A DNA stretch of 40,504 nucleotides from positions 1 through 40,504 of the forward strand of contig CAMYOL010000043.1 of the NCBI GenBank assembly GCA_947260005.1, given 5' to 3'. Positions 1 to 6,381 of this stretch are shown here, in pieces. Source of the DNA: an uncultured Ectothiorhodospiraceae bacterium. Lineage in GTDB: Bacteria > Pseudomonadota > Gammaproteobacteria > UBA6429 > Thiohalophilaceae. The notes below the pieces were generated by a model, which saw nothing but the letters and a program-made list of their open reading frames with translations, made no database searches and was not told where the DNA came from. The translations under genes were made by a program, and so were the position numbers. Position 1 is the first letter of the stretch; each line of letters opens with the position of its first letter.

Positions 1-99
1 GCCAAACCTGCAAACTCAAAGGCTTGGTCATCTTTGTAGCCAATAGATTGTTGCTGGACAGTGAATCCCGGGAGCTGAAATCTGCTTATCTCTTCTTTT
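1..99. repeat. Terminal direct repeat, left copy
   Basis: These 99 bases are identical to 40406-40504. An exact overlap of this size at both ends is what an assembler leaves when it closes a circular or circularly permuted map. The terminase large-subunit frame continues without a break across the joint, which confirms it. The repeat may therefore be an assembly overlap rather than a physical terminal repeat. Confidence 0.95.
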
Positions 100-467
100 A
101 CAAGACTGTAAACAGAATTCTTAATGCTTGACTGAAACTCTCGAAGGAAATACGTTTTTGATTGGTTGTCTTTTGCATCTGTAATCGCCATATCTGCAAC
201 CGTGACGGACTTTGCCGAACCACGGCCACCAAGAAGTACTATAAAACGTTTGTTTGAAGTGAGTACACGCTCTGCTTTGGCCGGAATATAGATGTCAATA
301 TCGTCTTGTGTCTCTGTCCATACCCCCTCTTTGGTTGACGTTATTGCGTGTGTTAGTCCTTTCTCGGGGTCAACGATACCATACACTGTGCGCCTTTCAT
401 TCTTCCGTCGTTGTAACTCCAATTTAGCCCTGACTTTTAATTCAAGGGCTTGTCTGGATGCACTCAT
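1..467 (-). CDS. terL: Terminase large subunit, N-terminal part (continues at the right end)
   Basis: ATPase half of the DNA-packaging motor. The frame opens at ATG 465-467 (MSASRQALEL) and runs off the left edge. Joined to the right-end part after removing the 99-base overlap it gives 1665 nt, a 554-residue protein. A Walker A motif GGRGSAKS lies at about residues 80-87, after a short charged N-terminus. Walker B and the nuclease domain lie in the right-end part. The start is just downstream of the HNH-like gene that ends at 471. The motor would bind the procapsid portal and translocate DNA. Family: PBSX/Terminase_3-type large subunits. Confidence 0.93.
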   Translation of the reverse strand, partial: MSASRQALELKVRAKLELQRRKNERRTVYGIVDPEKGLTHAITSTKEGVWTETQDDIDIYIPAKAERVLTSNKRFIVLLGGRGSAKSVTVADMAITDAKDNQSKTYFLREFQSSIKNSVYSLVKEEISRFQLPGFTVQQQSIGYKDDQAFEFAGL

Positions 468-470
468 ATA

Positions 471-1097
471 TCAAACCTCAATAAAAACATCTTTCCAAGT
501 TTTATTATTCTTTATATCTCGGATTGTTACCTTACTCACTTTATATAATTTAGCCAATAACTTTACAGGATTGTCGTGCGTTTTTAGAATGTATCTGATT
601 ACTTTTACAGCCTCAGTGTTTAATTTTGTCGCCGTTGAGTTCCTTGCGTTCACTGTTCTTGTGACCCACCTGCAATTCTCTGGGGTATAGTTTCCGTTGT
701 TATTTTCCCTATCAAGTTCATATTTATTTGTTGGTGGATCACCCATATCTTCATAGAAGCTCAGGAATCCTTTCAACCATCTATCACAAACTTTAATACC
801 TCGACCACCGTATCTACGGTAAGCCTTATTTGTTTTTCTATAACATCTGTCTATCATATTTCGATATACACTATAAGCCTTTGACTTTGTCATATCATGA
901 GTCTTACTCCTTGTTATAAGTTTTTCTATATTCAAACATCCGCATGATTTGGTCTTCCCACTCCTTACATTGTCAAATACTATTTCTTTTTCATTTCCAC
1001 ATTCACACAACCACATAGACCGCCTTTCCTTTCTACCGTTTGGCCGGACATATGGCTCAACATCATTCAATAACACTAATCTGTGATATTCAATCAT
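471..1097 (-). CDS. HNH-like (possibly homing) endonuclease with HTH tail
   Basis: About 208 residues. The N-terminal zinc ribbon has CECG and SCGCL motifs. The middle carries the degenerate HNH signature RRYGGRGIKVCDRW, then DMGDPP, LDRENNNGNYTPENCRW. A C-terminal helix-turn-helix-like segment follows (KVIRYILKTH to VSKVTIRDIKNNKTW). This layout is typical of free-standing phage HNH genes. It sits between terS and terL, which are normally adjacent, so it looks like an insertion. ATG 1097 overlaps the terS stop by 8 bases; an upstream TTG at 1103 is in frame but less likely. Homing activity is inferred only. Confidence 0.8.
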   Translation of the reverse strand: MIEYHRLVLLNDVEPYVRPNGRKERRSMWLCECGNEKEIVFDNVRSGKTKSCGCLNIEKLITRSKTHDMTKSKAYSVYRNMIDRCYRKTNKAYRRYGGRGIKVCDRWLKGFLSFYEDMGDPPTNKYELDRENNNGNYTPENCRWVTRTVNARNSTATKLNTEAVKVIRYILKTHDNPVKLLAKLYKVSKVTIRDIKNNKTWKDVFIEV

Positions 1098-1641
1098 CGT
1101 CAAGCATCGCCTTTAATTCTTCGTCTGATTTATCGGTTAAATCCTGTATACCAAGCACGCCAGATATCTGTTTTTTATCAGTAAACATAGCCATATGCTT
1201 ACCCAATAACTCTAATGATCCCTTTTTATCCAATAACTTAACCTTACTGGTTTTTCCAATATCATCACCAATAGTTGTATAATCCATACCGCCTATAGCC
1301 CTTCTTACATCTTCTGGCATTTCGTGGATCGGTAGAAGCTCCCCATTTTCGTTGTAAGCGTCTTTAATATCTATAAAGGCTATTAGAGCTAGTTCTTTTA
1401 ATACCCGATCCTGGGTTACCTCTGTTCGTTCCTGTCGTTTTAACTGCGCTTTTGTGATAGCTTCTTGAATATTAAGTTTTATTAAGTTCTGACAACCTAT
1501 TTCTTTTGCTGAGTTTTCACTGTAGCCAGCCCTAATAGCCGCTTGAGTTGCGTTTAAATCAATAAGATACTCTTGTACAAATAATGCTTGCTTGGGTGTT
1601 AGGCCGTCGTCATCTAATGTATTATCACTTCCTGCTGGCAT
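1090..1641 (-). CDS. terS: Terminase small subunit
   Basis: 183 residues, Terminase_2 type. The N-terminus GLTPKQALFVQEYLIDLNAT followed by QAAIRAGYSENSA is the classic DNA-binding HTH of this family. The remainder is the helical oligomerisation part. It recognises the packaging site and feeds DNA to TerL. The acidic C-terminus (KAMLDDD) overlaps the start of the HNH-like gene. ATG 1641 is the natural start, just downstream of the stop-side spacer of the 91-residue gene. Confidence 0.92.
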   Translation of the reverse strand: MPAGSDNTLDDDGLTPKQALFVQEYLIDLNATQAAIRAGYSENSAKEIGCQNLIKLNIQEAITKAQLKRQERTEVTQDRVLKELALIAFIDIKDAYNENGELLPIHEMPEDVRRAIGGMDYTTIGDDIGKTSKVKLLDKKGSLELLGKHMAMFTDKKQISGVLGIQDLTDKSDEELKAMLDDD

Positions 1642-1653
1642 TACTGTTTCTCT

Positions 1654-1929
1654 CTATGGGTGACAATTGTGTTTATCTATTAATGCTATTATATCGTCAA
1701 TATTTGTCCTGTTGTTGCATACGGCTATATAAGATAGCCCCGGCTCTACCTCTGTTAGTATTGATTTGTTTTCATTGCTATCGGCTATTTGCTGAACACC
1801 ATTAGAGTTATATAAATCCCATTCTTCAGTTGTTAAAGGGATTATCTGGCCTGGTTTCTTTGGTCCGGCTAGTTTTTCGCACAGACTTTTTGATACTGGG
1901 TTATCTTGATTAACTAAAAATATATTCAT
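1654..1929 (-). CDS. Hypothetical protein, 91 aa
   Basis: Not recognised. Begins MNIFLVNQDNPVSK, ends with a helical segment rich in Asn/Asp/Ile. No Cys motif or membrane segment. It lies in a virion-gene run (tail-associated genes, then terS), 11 nt after the DUF6496-like gene, so co-expression with late genes is likely. Confidence 0.75.
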   Translation of the reverse strand: MNIFLVNQDNPVSKSLCEKLAGPKKPGQIIPLTTEEWDLYNSNGVQQIADSNENKSILTEVEPGLSYIAVCNNRTNIDDIIALIDKHNCHP

Positions 1930-1940
1930 AACGATTCCTC

Positions 1941-2072
1941 TTAGGTTGTTCGCTTTTTCCTGGACTTTTTTAATGCTATTGCAATTGCCTGTTTTTGAGA
2001 CTTTCCTGCATTCATCTCTCTTTTAATATTAGCAGAGATTACTTTCTTTGATTTTCCTTTTTTTAAAGGCAT
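1941..2072 (-). CDS. Small basic protein, DUF6496-like, 43 aa
   Basis: MPLKKGKSKKVISANIKREM, then NAGKSQKQAIAIALKKSRKKRTT. This matches the widespread tiny phage protein family (DUF6496 as I recall it) with the PLKKG start and the KPQKQAVAIAL core. Very Lys-rich, probably nucleic-acid binding or structural; function is unknown. The start ATG overlaps the previous stop (TAATG at 2072). Confidence 0.8.
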   Translation of the reverse strand: MPLKKGKSKKVISANIKREMNAGKSQKQAIAIALKKSRKKRTT

Positions 2073-2374
2073 TATGAGGTTCCATCGTACAAAGAAACAT
2101 AATCGCCTGGATTTACCGCATAGTATCTAACTTCCCCTGCGGATTGTGGTAAGTATGTTGCGTCCGCTACGACAGTGTTATCCCCGAATGCTGGGTGCAC
2201 AACCGCATCGGCTCTTATTCCTACGTATCTGGTTTCTGCATTAAATGCCGAGCTTAACGTTGCAGTTGTATATGTGCTACTTTGGTTAGCTATTGCAGGC
2301 TCCTTTGGGACTTGCACAGGATAACCATTCGCGCTTCCTAAATCTTGATATTCACTAATCCAATAAGTTGCCAT
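2072..2374 (-). CDS. Putative small virion-associated protein, 100 aa
   Basis: MATYWISEYQDLGSANGYPV start, with Ala/Thr/Tyr-rich beta-type composition and no charge clusters. Proteins of this kind are common near tail or decoration genes of podoviruses. The Shine-Dalgarno AGGGG lies 7 nt before ATG, inside a preceding nine-codon ORF. Assignment to the virion is from context. Confidence 0.7.
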   Translation of the reverse strand: MATYWISEYQDLGSANGYPVQVPKEPAIANQSSTYTTATLSSAFNAETRYVGIRADAVVHPAFGDNTVVADATYLPQSAGEVRYYAVNPGDYVSLYDGTS

Positions 2375-2403
2375 TATTTACCCCTTATCCATAATGTTGC
2401 CAT
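2374..2403 (-). CDS. Nine-codon leader ORF (MATLWIRGK)
   Basis: The micro-ORF starts two bases after the stop of the 193-residue gene and its TAA overlaps the ATG of the next gene. Its start resembles the beginning of that next gene (MATYWIS), at DNA level too, so it may be a partial duplication retained as a coupling leader. It could equally be chance. Confidence 0.25.
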   Translation of the reverse strand: MATLWIRGK

Positions 2404-2404
2404 A

Positions 2405-2986
2405 TTAAGCCCCTAATTGTCCAAAATTACTCATTCCGCCGAAAAAACCGCCACCACCTGCGCTTGGCGTTAAGCCACCCGCGCTAAAATCGTCTATGCC
2501 AGCACCGGCAACGGCTCTTGGTAGCACACCTATGTTTGTCTCAGTGTTGTTAAATGTCTCTGCAACAGGACCAACTCTCGTAGTCCCGTTTAGGTTAAAA
2601 GTTATATTGTCCTCATTTGCCTCTAAATATAGTACATCACTGCCGCTCGATGCGGTTGTGTATGATCCCAGAAGAGAAAAAGTGCCGGTATCCCGCTTGT
2701 AGACTTGATACGCTCCACCGAAATACCTCACTCCGATAAAATTGCTTGAATCAGTAGACCTTAAGACGATATCAAAGTAAGCCCTTGCTAACGTCTCTAC
2801 TCGTGTGGCTTGCACAAACATATTAACATCGGCTTGATCTGGGCATGTATATAGAGATTCGCCAGCCGCAGTAAATGTTAGTATATTACTAACAATAGTC
2901 GCACAATTGGCCGCACCAACTTTAGTCCAGTTAGCCGATGCATCTAATAATTCATTTGCTCGATTGAAATTGTCTGAAAAGGCCAT
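2405..2986 (-). CDS. Putative jelly-roll/lectin-like virion protein
   Basis: 193 residues. Begins AFSDNFNRANELLDASANWT, a pattern shared by laminin-G or concanavalin-like modules in phage and bacterial surface proteins (DNF.R....L...W). Predicted all-beta, then a Gly-rich C-terminal tail (AGGGGFFGGMSNFGQLGA). Overlaps the beta-helix lipoprotein gene by one base (TAATG). Likely a tail or surface-binding protein. Family membership is by pattern only. Confidence 0.65.
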   Translation of the reverse strand: MAFSDNFNRANELLDASANWTKVGAANCATIVSNILTFTAAGESLYTCPDQADVNMFVQATRVETLARAYFDIVLRSTDSSNFIGVRYFGGAYQVYKRDTGTFSLLGSYTTASSGSDVLYLEANEDNITFNLNGTTRVGPVAETFNNTETNIGVLPRAVAGAGIDDFSAGGLTPSAGGGGFFGGMSNFGQLGA

Positions 2987-4218
2987 TAATTTAGCGTGTG
3001 GTTATTTGTTTGCACGGATTGACAATAAAACTGGTAACTTGGCGCTATACTCAAATCTACAGTTAAATCCCCTATATGGTCTACACAATTACCTGTCATA
3101 ATTTGCCTAAGTGGGTAGATTCCATTACTAATATTAGCATTAAATTCAAAATTATGCACTCTGGCAACCTTATTAGGGTCTAATCCGCTAGGGTCAGACC
3201 AATTCCCCATGGGCTGCGGTAGAATATGTAATGCTGTGGCAATTGTGCCTAATGAGTTATTTTCGATGTAATTTCTTTCAACGACTGTATCCCTTGCACC
3301 TAAAATGTTTATCGCTGCACCCGCGTCTATCGAACCTTCCGGATAGATTAGGTCGTTATGATGTATGTATGTGTCTTGTGGCGCTGGCCAATTTGTTGTG
3401 CCTTTTATCTCGAATCCAATATAAATTAACGCTATACCTCTATGAAATAAGTTGGTTTTTGGTGATTTTATTCGTTTATGTGTGTTTCCACTTATCTCAA
3501 CATTAGTTGAATTACTGGCATAAATACGTCCATCCACTGACTCGATGTAATTGTCTTTTACCGTTAAATTTGTGCATCGATGGCAAGCAATAGGGTCATC
3601 TCCCACACCTGTTATATGATTACCATAAAATACAGCATTATTAAACAATCCCAATCCAAAACCCTCGCTGCCCAACGCATTCGAATTGGCGCTTATGGTG
3701 TTATTCTCTATACGCAACCCGTCCCTGACATACTGGCCTGCACCGCTTAACCAGCCGTTGTGATTGCCTGATGTAGTCGCGCTGTACCGATATTCCCCCA
3801 AGTTAAATGTGCTTGTTGAGATAACTGCAAATTCTGTGCGCCAAAAATACAATAATCGACCTTCCTCCATAATGTTATCACCTGACACCGTGAATGCGGT
3901 ATTTGTAATTGCGCCATGCCATGGTATCTCTGCTTTGTTGTTCGCTGGGTTGCCGCCGCTGGGACCGCTTATGCCAAAATTGATAACATACGGTTCTTTC
4001 ACTTGATCTATATCAATTATTAATTCGCCACCTGTTAAGCTGGCTCCACCCCAGATGTAAACAGGCTTGGTTATTGTGATTTGACCAACTATTTCACATG
4101 TTAGGTTGTTGTCTGAGCAGTACGTTAGGGATTGTTGGATATTATTAGGGTCTATCTGAGTAGATGCATTGCAAGACGATGTGCACATTAACATTATCAA
4201 TGCAAAATACTTTTTCAT
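2986..4218 (-). CDS. Exported parallel beta-helix lipoprotein
   Basis: 410 residues. The N-terminus MKKYFALIMLMCTSSC is a lipoprotein signal peptide with a lipobox ending TSSC; CNASTQ would be the mature end. The body holds repeated right-handed beta-helix turns with Asn ladders: LRIENNTISANSN, VFYGNHITGVGDD, LTVKDNYIES, VEISGNTHKR, TYIHHNDLIYP, VVERNYIENN. Such folds bind or cut polysaccharides. A lipid-anchored export signal on a phage beta-helix protein is unusual. It may act on the host surface rather than in the virion. No catalytic residues could be assigned. Confidence 0.8.
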   Translation of the reverse strand: MKKYFALIMLMCTSSCNASTQIDPNNIQQSLTYCSDNNLTCEIVGQITITKPVYIWGGASLTGGELIIDIDQVKEPYVINFGISGPSGGNPANNKAEIPWHGAITNTAFTVSGDNIMEEGRLLYFWRTEFAVISTSTFNLGEYRYSATTSGNHNGWLSGAGQYVRDGLRIENNTISANSNALGSEGFGLGLFNNAVFYGNHITGVGDDPIACHRCTNLTVKDNYIESVDGRIYASNSTNVEISGNTHKRIKSPKTNLFHRGIALIYIGFEIKGTTNWPAPQDTYIHHNDLIYPEGSIDAGAAINILGARDTVVERNYIENNSLGTIATALHILPQPMGNWSDPSGLDPNKVARVHNFEFNANISNGIYPLRQIMTGNCVDHIGDLTVDLSIAPSYQFYCQSVQTNNHTLN

Positions 4219-4253
4219 ATAAAAACCTTATTCATTTCATAAGTTTAACATAG

Positions 4254-4463
4254 TTAAAAATCTAATCCTACCCGAATCTCATCGATCTTGTTAACCATAT
4301 TTTGTCCAATCACCCTTACCTCATCTATCGTAACCCAACCGATTGAAATCAAGAATATTATTACGATTGTTATCCACACATGTCGAAATTTCAGCGTGTC
4401 GATGATCTTTATTATAATTTCTTTCATTGATTTACCAAAATCTTCTTGACTATGACTAGTCAT
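4254..4463 (-). CDS. Small single-span membrane protein, 69 aa
   Basis: A charged N-terminus precedes one hydrophobic helix (VWITIVIIFLISIGWVTI) and an amphipathic C-terminus. The ATG at 4463 lies inside an 18-bp palindrome and the rightward promoter. An internal ATG at 4424 (MKEIIIKIID) is a possible alternative start. It could be a holin- or spanin-like accessory, but the main lysis cassette is elsewhere. Confidence 0.6.
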   Translation of the reverse strand: MTSHSQEDFGKSMKEIIIKIIDTLKFRHVWITIVIIFLISIGWVTIDEVRVIGQNMVNKIDEIRVGLDF

Positions 4464-4474
4464 AGTGCTATATT
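4446..4474 (+). promoter_or_regulatory. Rightward sigma70 promoter with 18-bp palindromic operator
   Basis: TTGACT (4446-4451), 17-nt spacer, TATATT (4469-4474). The spacer and -35 end form the perfect palindrome ACTATGACTAGTCATAGT (4449-4466), so a dimer bound there would block RNA polymerase. It also covers the start codon of the leftward gene at 4463. It faces the two-gene unit at 4513-4950. Confidence 0.75.
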
Positions 4475-4512
4475 TAAATCATACAAACAAACATTACACA
4501 GGAGTAATAATC

Positions 4513-4785
4513 ATGATCACAAACGGTAGCCAAAAACAGATAGATTATGCTAATAAAATAATTGCCACATGGACTATACAAGTTAATAACGTTGTAGATG
4601 ACGCCAAAGATCGCGTTAGTCGTAATACTATGCCTCAACAATGGCTTGATACTGTACAAGCCAGTGCAGATGCCTTTTTTACCAAATTAAATGCCACAAC
4701 TCAGGCATCACGTATAATAGATGCTCGTAATGTTAATTGCGGAGATGCAGTATTTAATGACGCATCAAAAAATTACACAAAATAG
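4513..4785 (+). CDS. Hypothetical protein of the rightward pair, 90 aa
   Basis: Starts MITNGSQKQIDYANKIIATW. The opening resembles small phage/plasmid proteins with a G-S-x-K-Q-x-x-W/Y-A motif. AGGAG precedes the ATG at 4513 by about 8 nt, which favours it over an upstream frame opening at 4465. Helical, with a Thr/Asn/Asp-rich C-terminus. First gene after the palindrome promoter; function unknown. Confidence 0.7.
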   Translation: MITNGSQKQIDYANKIIATWTIQVNNVVDDAKDRVSRNTMPQQWLDTVQASADAFFTKLNATTQASRIIDARNVNCGDAVFNDASKNYTK

Positions 4786-4794
4786 TATAAAATT

Positions 4795-4950
4795 ATGTCA
4801 TATAAAACAGTATATAAAAATAACTCTCAAAAATACAGGGATGGCCTACGCGCTAAGGGATTAGTGCCTGTTTTGTGCTGGGTATTGCCCGACAATAAAG
4901 CTAAACTTAAAAAAACCGAAGCGCAACTTCGCACTAAACTACCTCGATAA
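4795..4950 (+). CDS. MazE-like / DUF3018-like small protein, 51 aa
   Basis: MSYKTVYKNNSQKYRDGLRA then KGLVPVLCWVLPDNKAKLKK. The core Y-R-x-x-L-R-A-K-G-L-x-P-V-x-x-W-V-x-P matches antitoxin MazE-like (DUF3018) proteins, which are DNA-binding and usually autoregulatory. No toxin partner is evident; the 90-aa gene 9 nt upstream is not toxin-like to my eye. It could be the repressor of the palindromic operator at 4449-4466. The 3' end overlaps the convergent gene at 4934. Confidence 0.65.
   Translation: MSYKTVYKNNSQKYRDGLRAKGLVPVLCWVLPDNKAKLKKTEAQLRTKLPR
4909..4931 (-). terminator. Leftward intrinsic terminator candidate
   Basis: On the minus strand CGAAG-TTGCG-CTTCG forms a 5-bp hairpin followed by G and seven T. 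It lies just after the stop of the DUF1064-like gene (4934) and inside the end of the rightward 51-aa gene. It would separate the leftward early operon from the virion module. Confidence 0.5.
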
Positions 4951-5242
4951 CAACCGGGTATAAATCTTCGACCATTTTCTTTTTCATAATAAAATCTTTG
5001 GTTTGCATCCCCTTGACGTCAATGAAATGAATGGTCCCATCAGTATGAAATTCCTGGAAATCTACTCTATATTTAACCGTCCCTGGTAGATCGAATGGAA
5101 CCTGCCGTAGATAAAAGATCACCTCCCCTGATTTAATTCTCAAGTCTAGCTCAGTACAATAATCCGCTTCTTTTTTTGAATCAAATTTAATTCCATTAAC
5201 CTCTGTTTTTTTGGCGTTGTATTTATGCCTATGTATTCTCAT
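4934..5242 (-). CDS. DUF1064-like PD-(D/E)XK nuclease
   Basis: 102 residues. Opens HKYNAKKTEVNGIKFDSKKE, the hallmark of DUF1064 phage proteins. PD-(D/E)XK elements are visible: E in SKKEADY (about residue 26), D in YRVDFQEF, and FIDVKGMQTKDF carrying the D-x-K. These proteins are thought to act as phage recombination or resolvase-type nucleases. Overlaps the upstream Ref-like gene by 14 nt, together forming a recombination module with NinB. Confidence 0.82.
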   Translation of the reverse strand: MRIHRHKYNAKKTEVNGIKFDSKKEADYCTELDLRIKSGEVIFYLRQVPFDLPGTVKYRVDFQEFHTDGTIHFIDVKGMQTKDFIMKKKMVEDLYPVVIEVV

Positions 5243-5540
5243 ATTCTTTAATAAGTAAGTTCTGATATTCTAATAGTTCTCTTAATGGTAAATATCGCAT
5301 CTCAAATCTTGCTTTATACGGATGCACGCTTGTATATCTCAGCGTGTCCTTCTTACTATCGTGATGTTCGTAGCATAAACCAATCGTTAGCTTGTGTTTT
5401 TCTTGGTTCTTTTGTCCGTCCAAGTGGTGCCAAGTGCAGGGTACGCTCTCTTTACCTTCAATCTTGCATACAATACACCCGATATCCCGTATTATCTCAA
5501 ATCGGCGTTGGTTTTCTTTATTGGGTTTAACTCCATTCAT
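5229..5540 (-). CDS. Ref-like HNH recombination nuclease
   Basis: 103 residues. Pattern GCIVCKIEG...CTWHHLDG...HKLTIGLCYEHH, then HPYKARFEMRY. This is the layout of P1 Ref-type RecA-dependent HNH nucleases: zinc Cys pair, HH, second HH and a C-terminal FE.RY. In P1, Ref stimulates recombination and cuts RecA-coated DNA. Here it sits with DUF1064- and NinB-like genes. ATG 5540 immediately follows the stop of a 32-aa membrane peptide. Confidence 0.78.
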   Translation of the reverse strand: MNGVKPNKENQRRFEIIRDIGCIVCKIEGKESVPCTWHHLDGQKNQEKHKLTIGLCYEHHDSKKDTLRYTSVHPYKARFEMRYLPLRELLEYQNLLIKEYENT

Positions 5541-5543
5541 ACA

Positions 5544-5642
5544 TCACCCGCCAGCACACTTGCTTATCCAAACAACAACAAGACCCACTATGACGATCAT
5601 GCTGACTACGTTTGCTGCTGTTTTTAGTTCTTTGTCTATCAT
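5544..5642 (-). CDS. Tiny membrane protein, 32 aa
   Basis: MIDKELKTAANVVSMIVIVG then LVVVWISKCAGG: a short cytoplasmic N-terminus and one strong transmembrane helix. It fits snugly between flanking genes, and TGATG leads to the Ref-like start. Function unknown. Confidence 0.5.
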   Translation of the reverse strand: MIDKELKTAANVVSMIVIVGLVVVWISKCAGG

Positions 5643-5649
5643 TTGGCAC

Positions 5650-5964
5650 CTATTTGAGTTCCATAACTATTCCTGCGGTAATACTATAATTTCCCGGCGG
5701 TATACAAACAATTTTTCTGTCAAATAACAGTAATTCGTTTTGTATCACATTCCCATCGTACAACACTTTATTACCATTAATTAATGCTTGCATTGCAAAT
5801 GAGTCATCCGTTACACCATCGCCATGCAAAATCGGATAAGGATTATGTATTTTATTCTGGGTTAATAGCTCCTTTAATACACTACCTACCGCCGTACTGG
5901 GTAATGTCGCAGCAACGCCTATACCTAGCCCTAGTGATTTTAAAAAATTTCTTCTTGATATCAT
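5650..5964 (-). CDS. Tat-exported pectate-lyase-like protein, short
   Basis: 104 residues. The N-terminus MISRRNFLKSLGLGIGVAAT is a textbook twin-arginine signal (S-R-R-N-F-L-K) with a hydrophobic stretch and likely cleavage near TAVG. Next comes ILHGDGVTDDSFAMQALINGNK, the N-terminal cap motif of pectate-lyase-superfamily beta-helices (GDGVTDD..A.Q..IN). The protein stops after about 55 further residues, too short for a full helix. It is either a truncated remnant or a mini-protein. A Tat substrate encoded by a phage is rare. Confidence 0.75.
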   Translation of the reverse strand: MISRRNFLKSLGLGIGVAATLPSTAVGSVLKELLTQNKIHNPYPILHGDGVTDDSFAMQALINGNKVLYDGNVIQNELLLFDRKIVCIPPGNYSITAGIVMELK

Positions 5965-6107
5965 TTGGCACCTAATACATTCTTTTTCTTGAGCTTTTCC
6001 AAATGCTTATCCATTTCTGAAAACCACTCCATGGGGATGCGGCGCTTGTATTGACCGATCCCCAGTGATTTTTGTTTGTCTTCGTATTTTTTGTGCTTGT
6101 TTTGCAC
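5961..6107 (-). CDS. Hypothetical basic protein, 48 aa, GTG start
   Basis: The frame runs from GTG 6107 (VQNKHKKYEDKQKSLGIGQY) to a TGA overlapping the Tat-protein ATG. Lys-rich N-terminus, then KRRIPMEWFSEMDKHLEKLK. AGGGATAGAG upstream could be the ribosome site. Resembles small phage proteins of the K.Y..KQK.LG..RR type, function unknown. Confidence 0.55.
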   Translation of the reverse strand: MQNKHKKYEDKQKSLGIGQYKRRIPMEWFSEMDKHLEKLKKKNVLGAK

Positions 6108-6109
6108 CT

Positions 6110-6313
6110 CTATCCCTCGTCACTGCTAAACCCAAGTTCTGCGGTAAGCTTCCAATCATTTTCAGCTATTACTAATTTCTCACTATCTGCCATACCAACA
6201 TCTATATCTAGTGCATAGTAATTAGCAAAGAATAGATATGTCTCGTGGTAATCATCGTACACATATACTTTTTCGCATTGGTCATCAAATCTGAATCTAT
6301 CCATTTCGTTCAC
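6110..6313 (-). CDS. Hypothetical acidic protein, 67 aa
   Basis: MNEMDRFRFDDQCEKVYVYD, with alternating aromatic and acidic residues (YVYDDYHETYLFFANYYALD). First gene downstream of the palindrome-bearing promoter at 6346-6374. Function not recognised. Confidence 0.65.
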   Translation of the reverse strand: MNEMDRFRFDDQCEKVYVYDDYHETYLFFANYYALDIDVGMADSEKLVIAENDWKLTAELGFSSDEG

Positions 6314-6329
6314 CTTTTGTTTGTGTTTT

Positions 6330-6342
6330 CTTAACTGTTAAG
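6330..6342. promoter_or_regulatory. Start-site palindrome CTTAACTGTTAAG
   Basis: A perfect 13-bp inverted repeat (arms CTTAAC/GTTAAG around T) positioned where transcription from the TATACT box at 6346-6351 should begin. With the palindrome in the promoter spacer it makes a two-operator arrangement. Binding is inferred. Confidence 0.6.
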
Positions 6343-6345
6343 GTA

Positions 6346-6374
6346 AGTATAGGTTAGTAGGTTCCTACTGTCAA
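6346..6374 (-). promoter_or_regulatory. Leftward sigma70 promoter with operator in the spacer
   Basis: On the minus strand TTGACA (6374-6369), 17-nt spacer, TATACT (6351-6346): almost exact consensus. The spacer holds the perfect inverted repeat AGTAGG-TT-CCTACT (6356-6369 on the plus strand). A second palindrome sits at the start site. It drives 6313 leftward, a set including the Tat protein and the recombination genes. Confidence 0.82.
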
Positions 6375-6381
6375 GGATTAT

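Noticed and set aside
4795-4950. Toxin-antitoxin pair with the 90-aa gene
   Set aside because: The 51-aa product is MazE-like, but the neighbour shows no MazF/PemK or other toxin motif and precedes rather than follows it; only the regulatory reading is kept.
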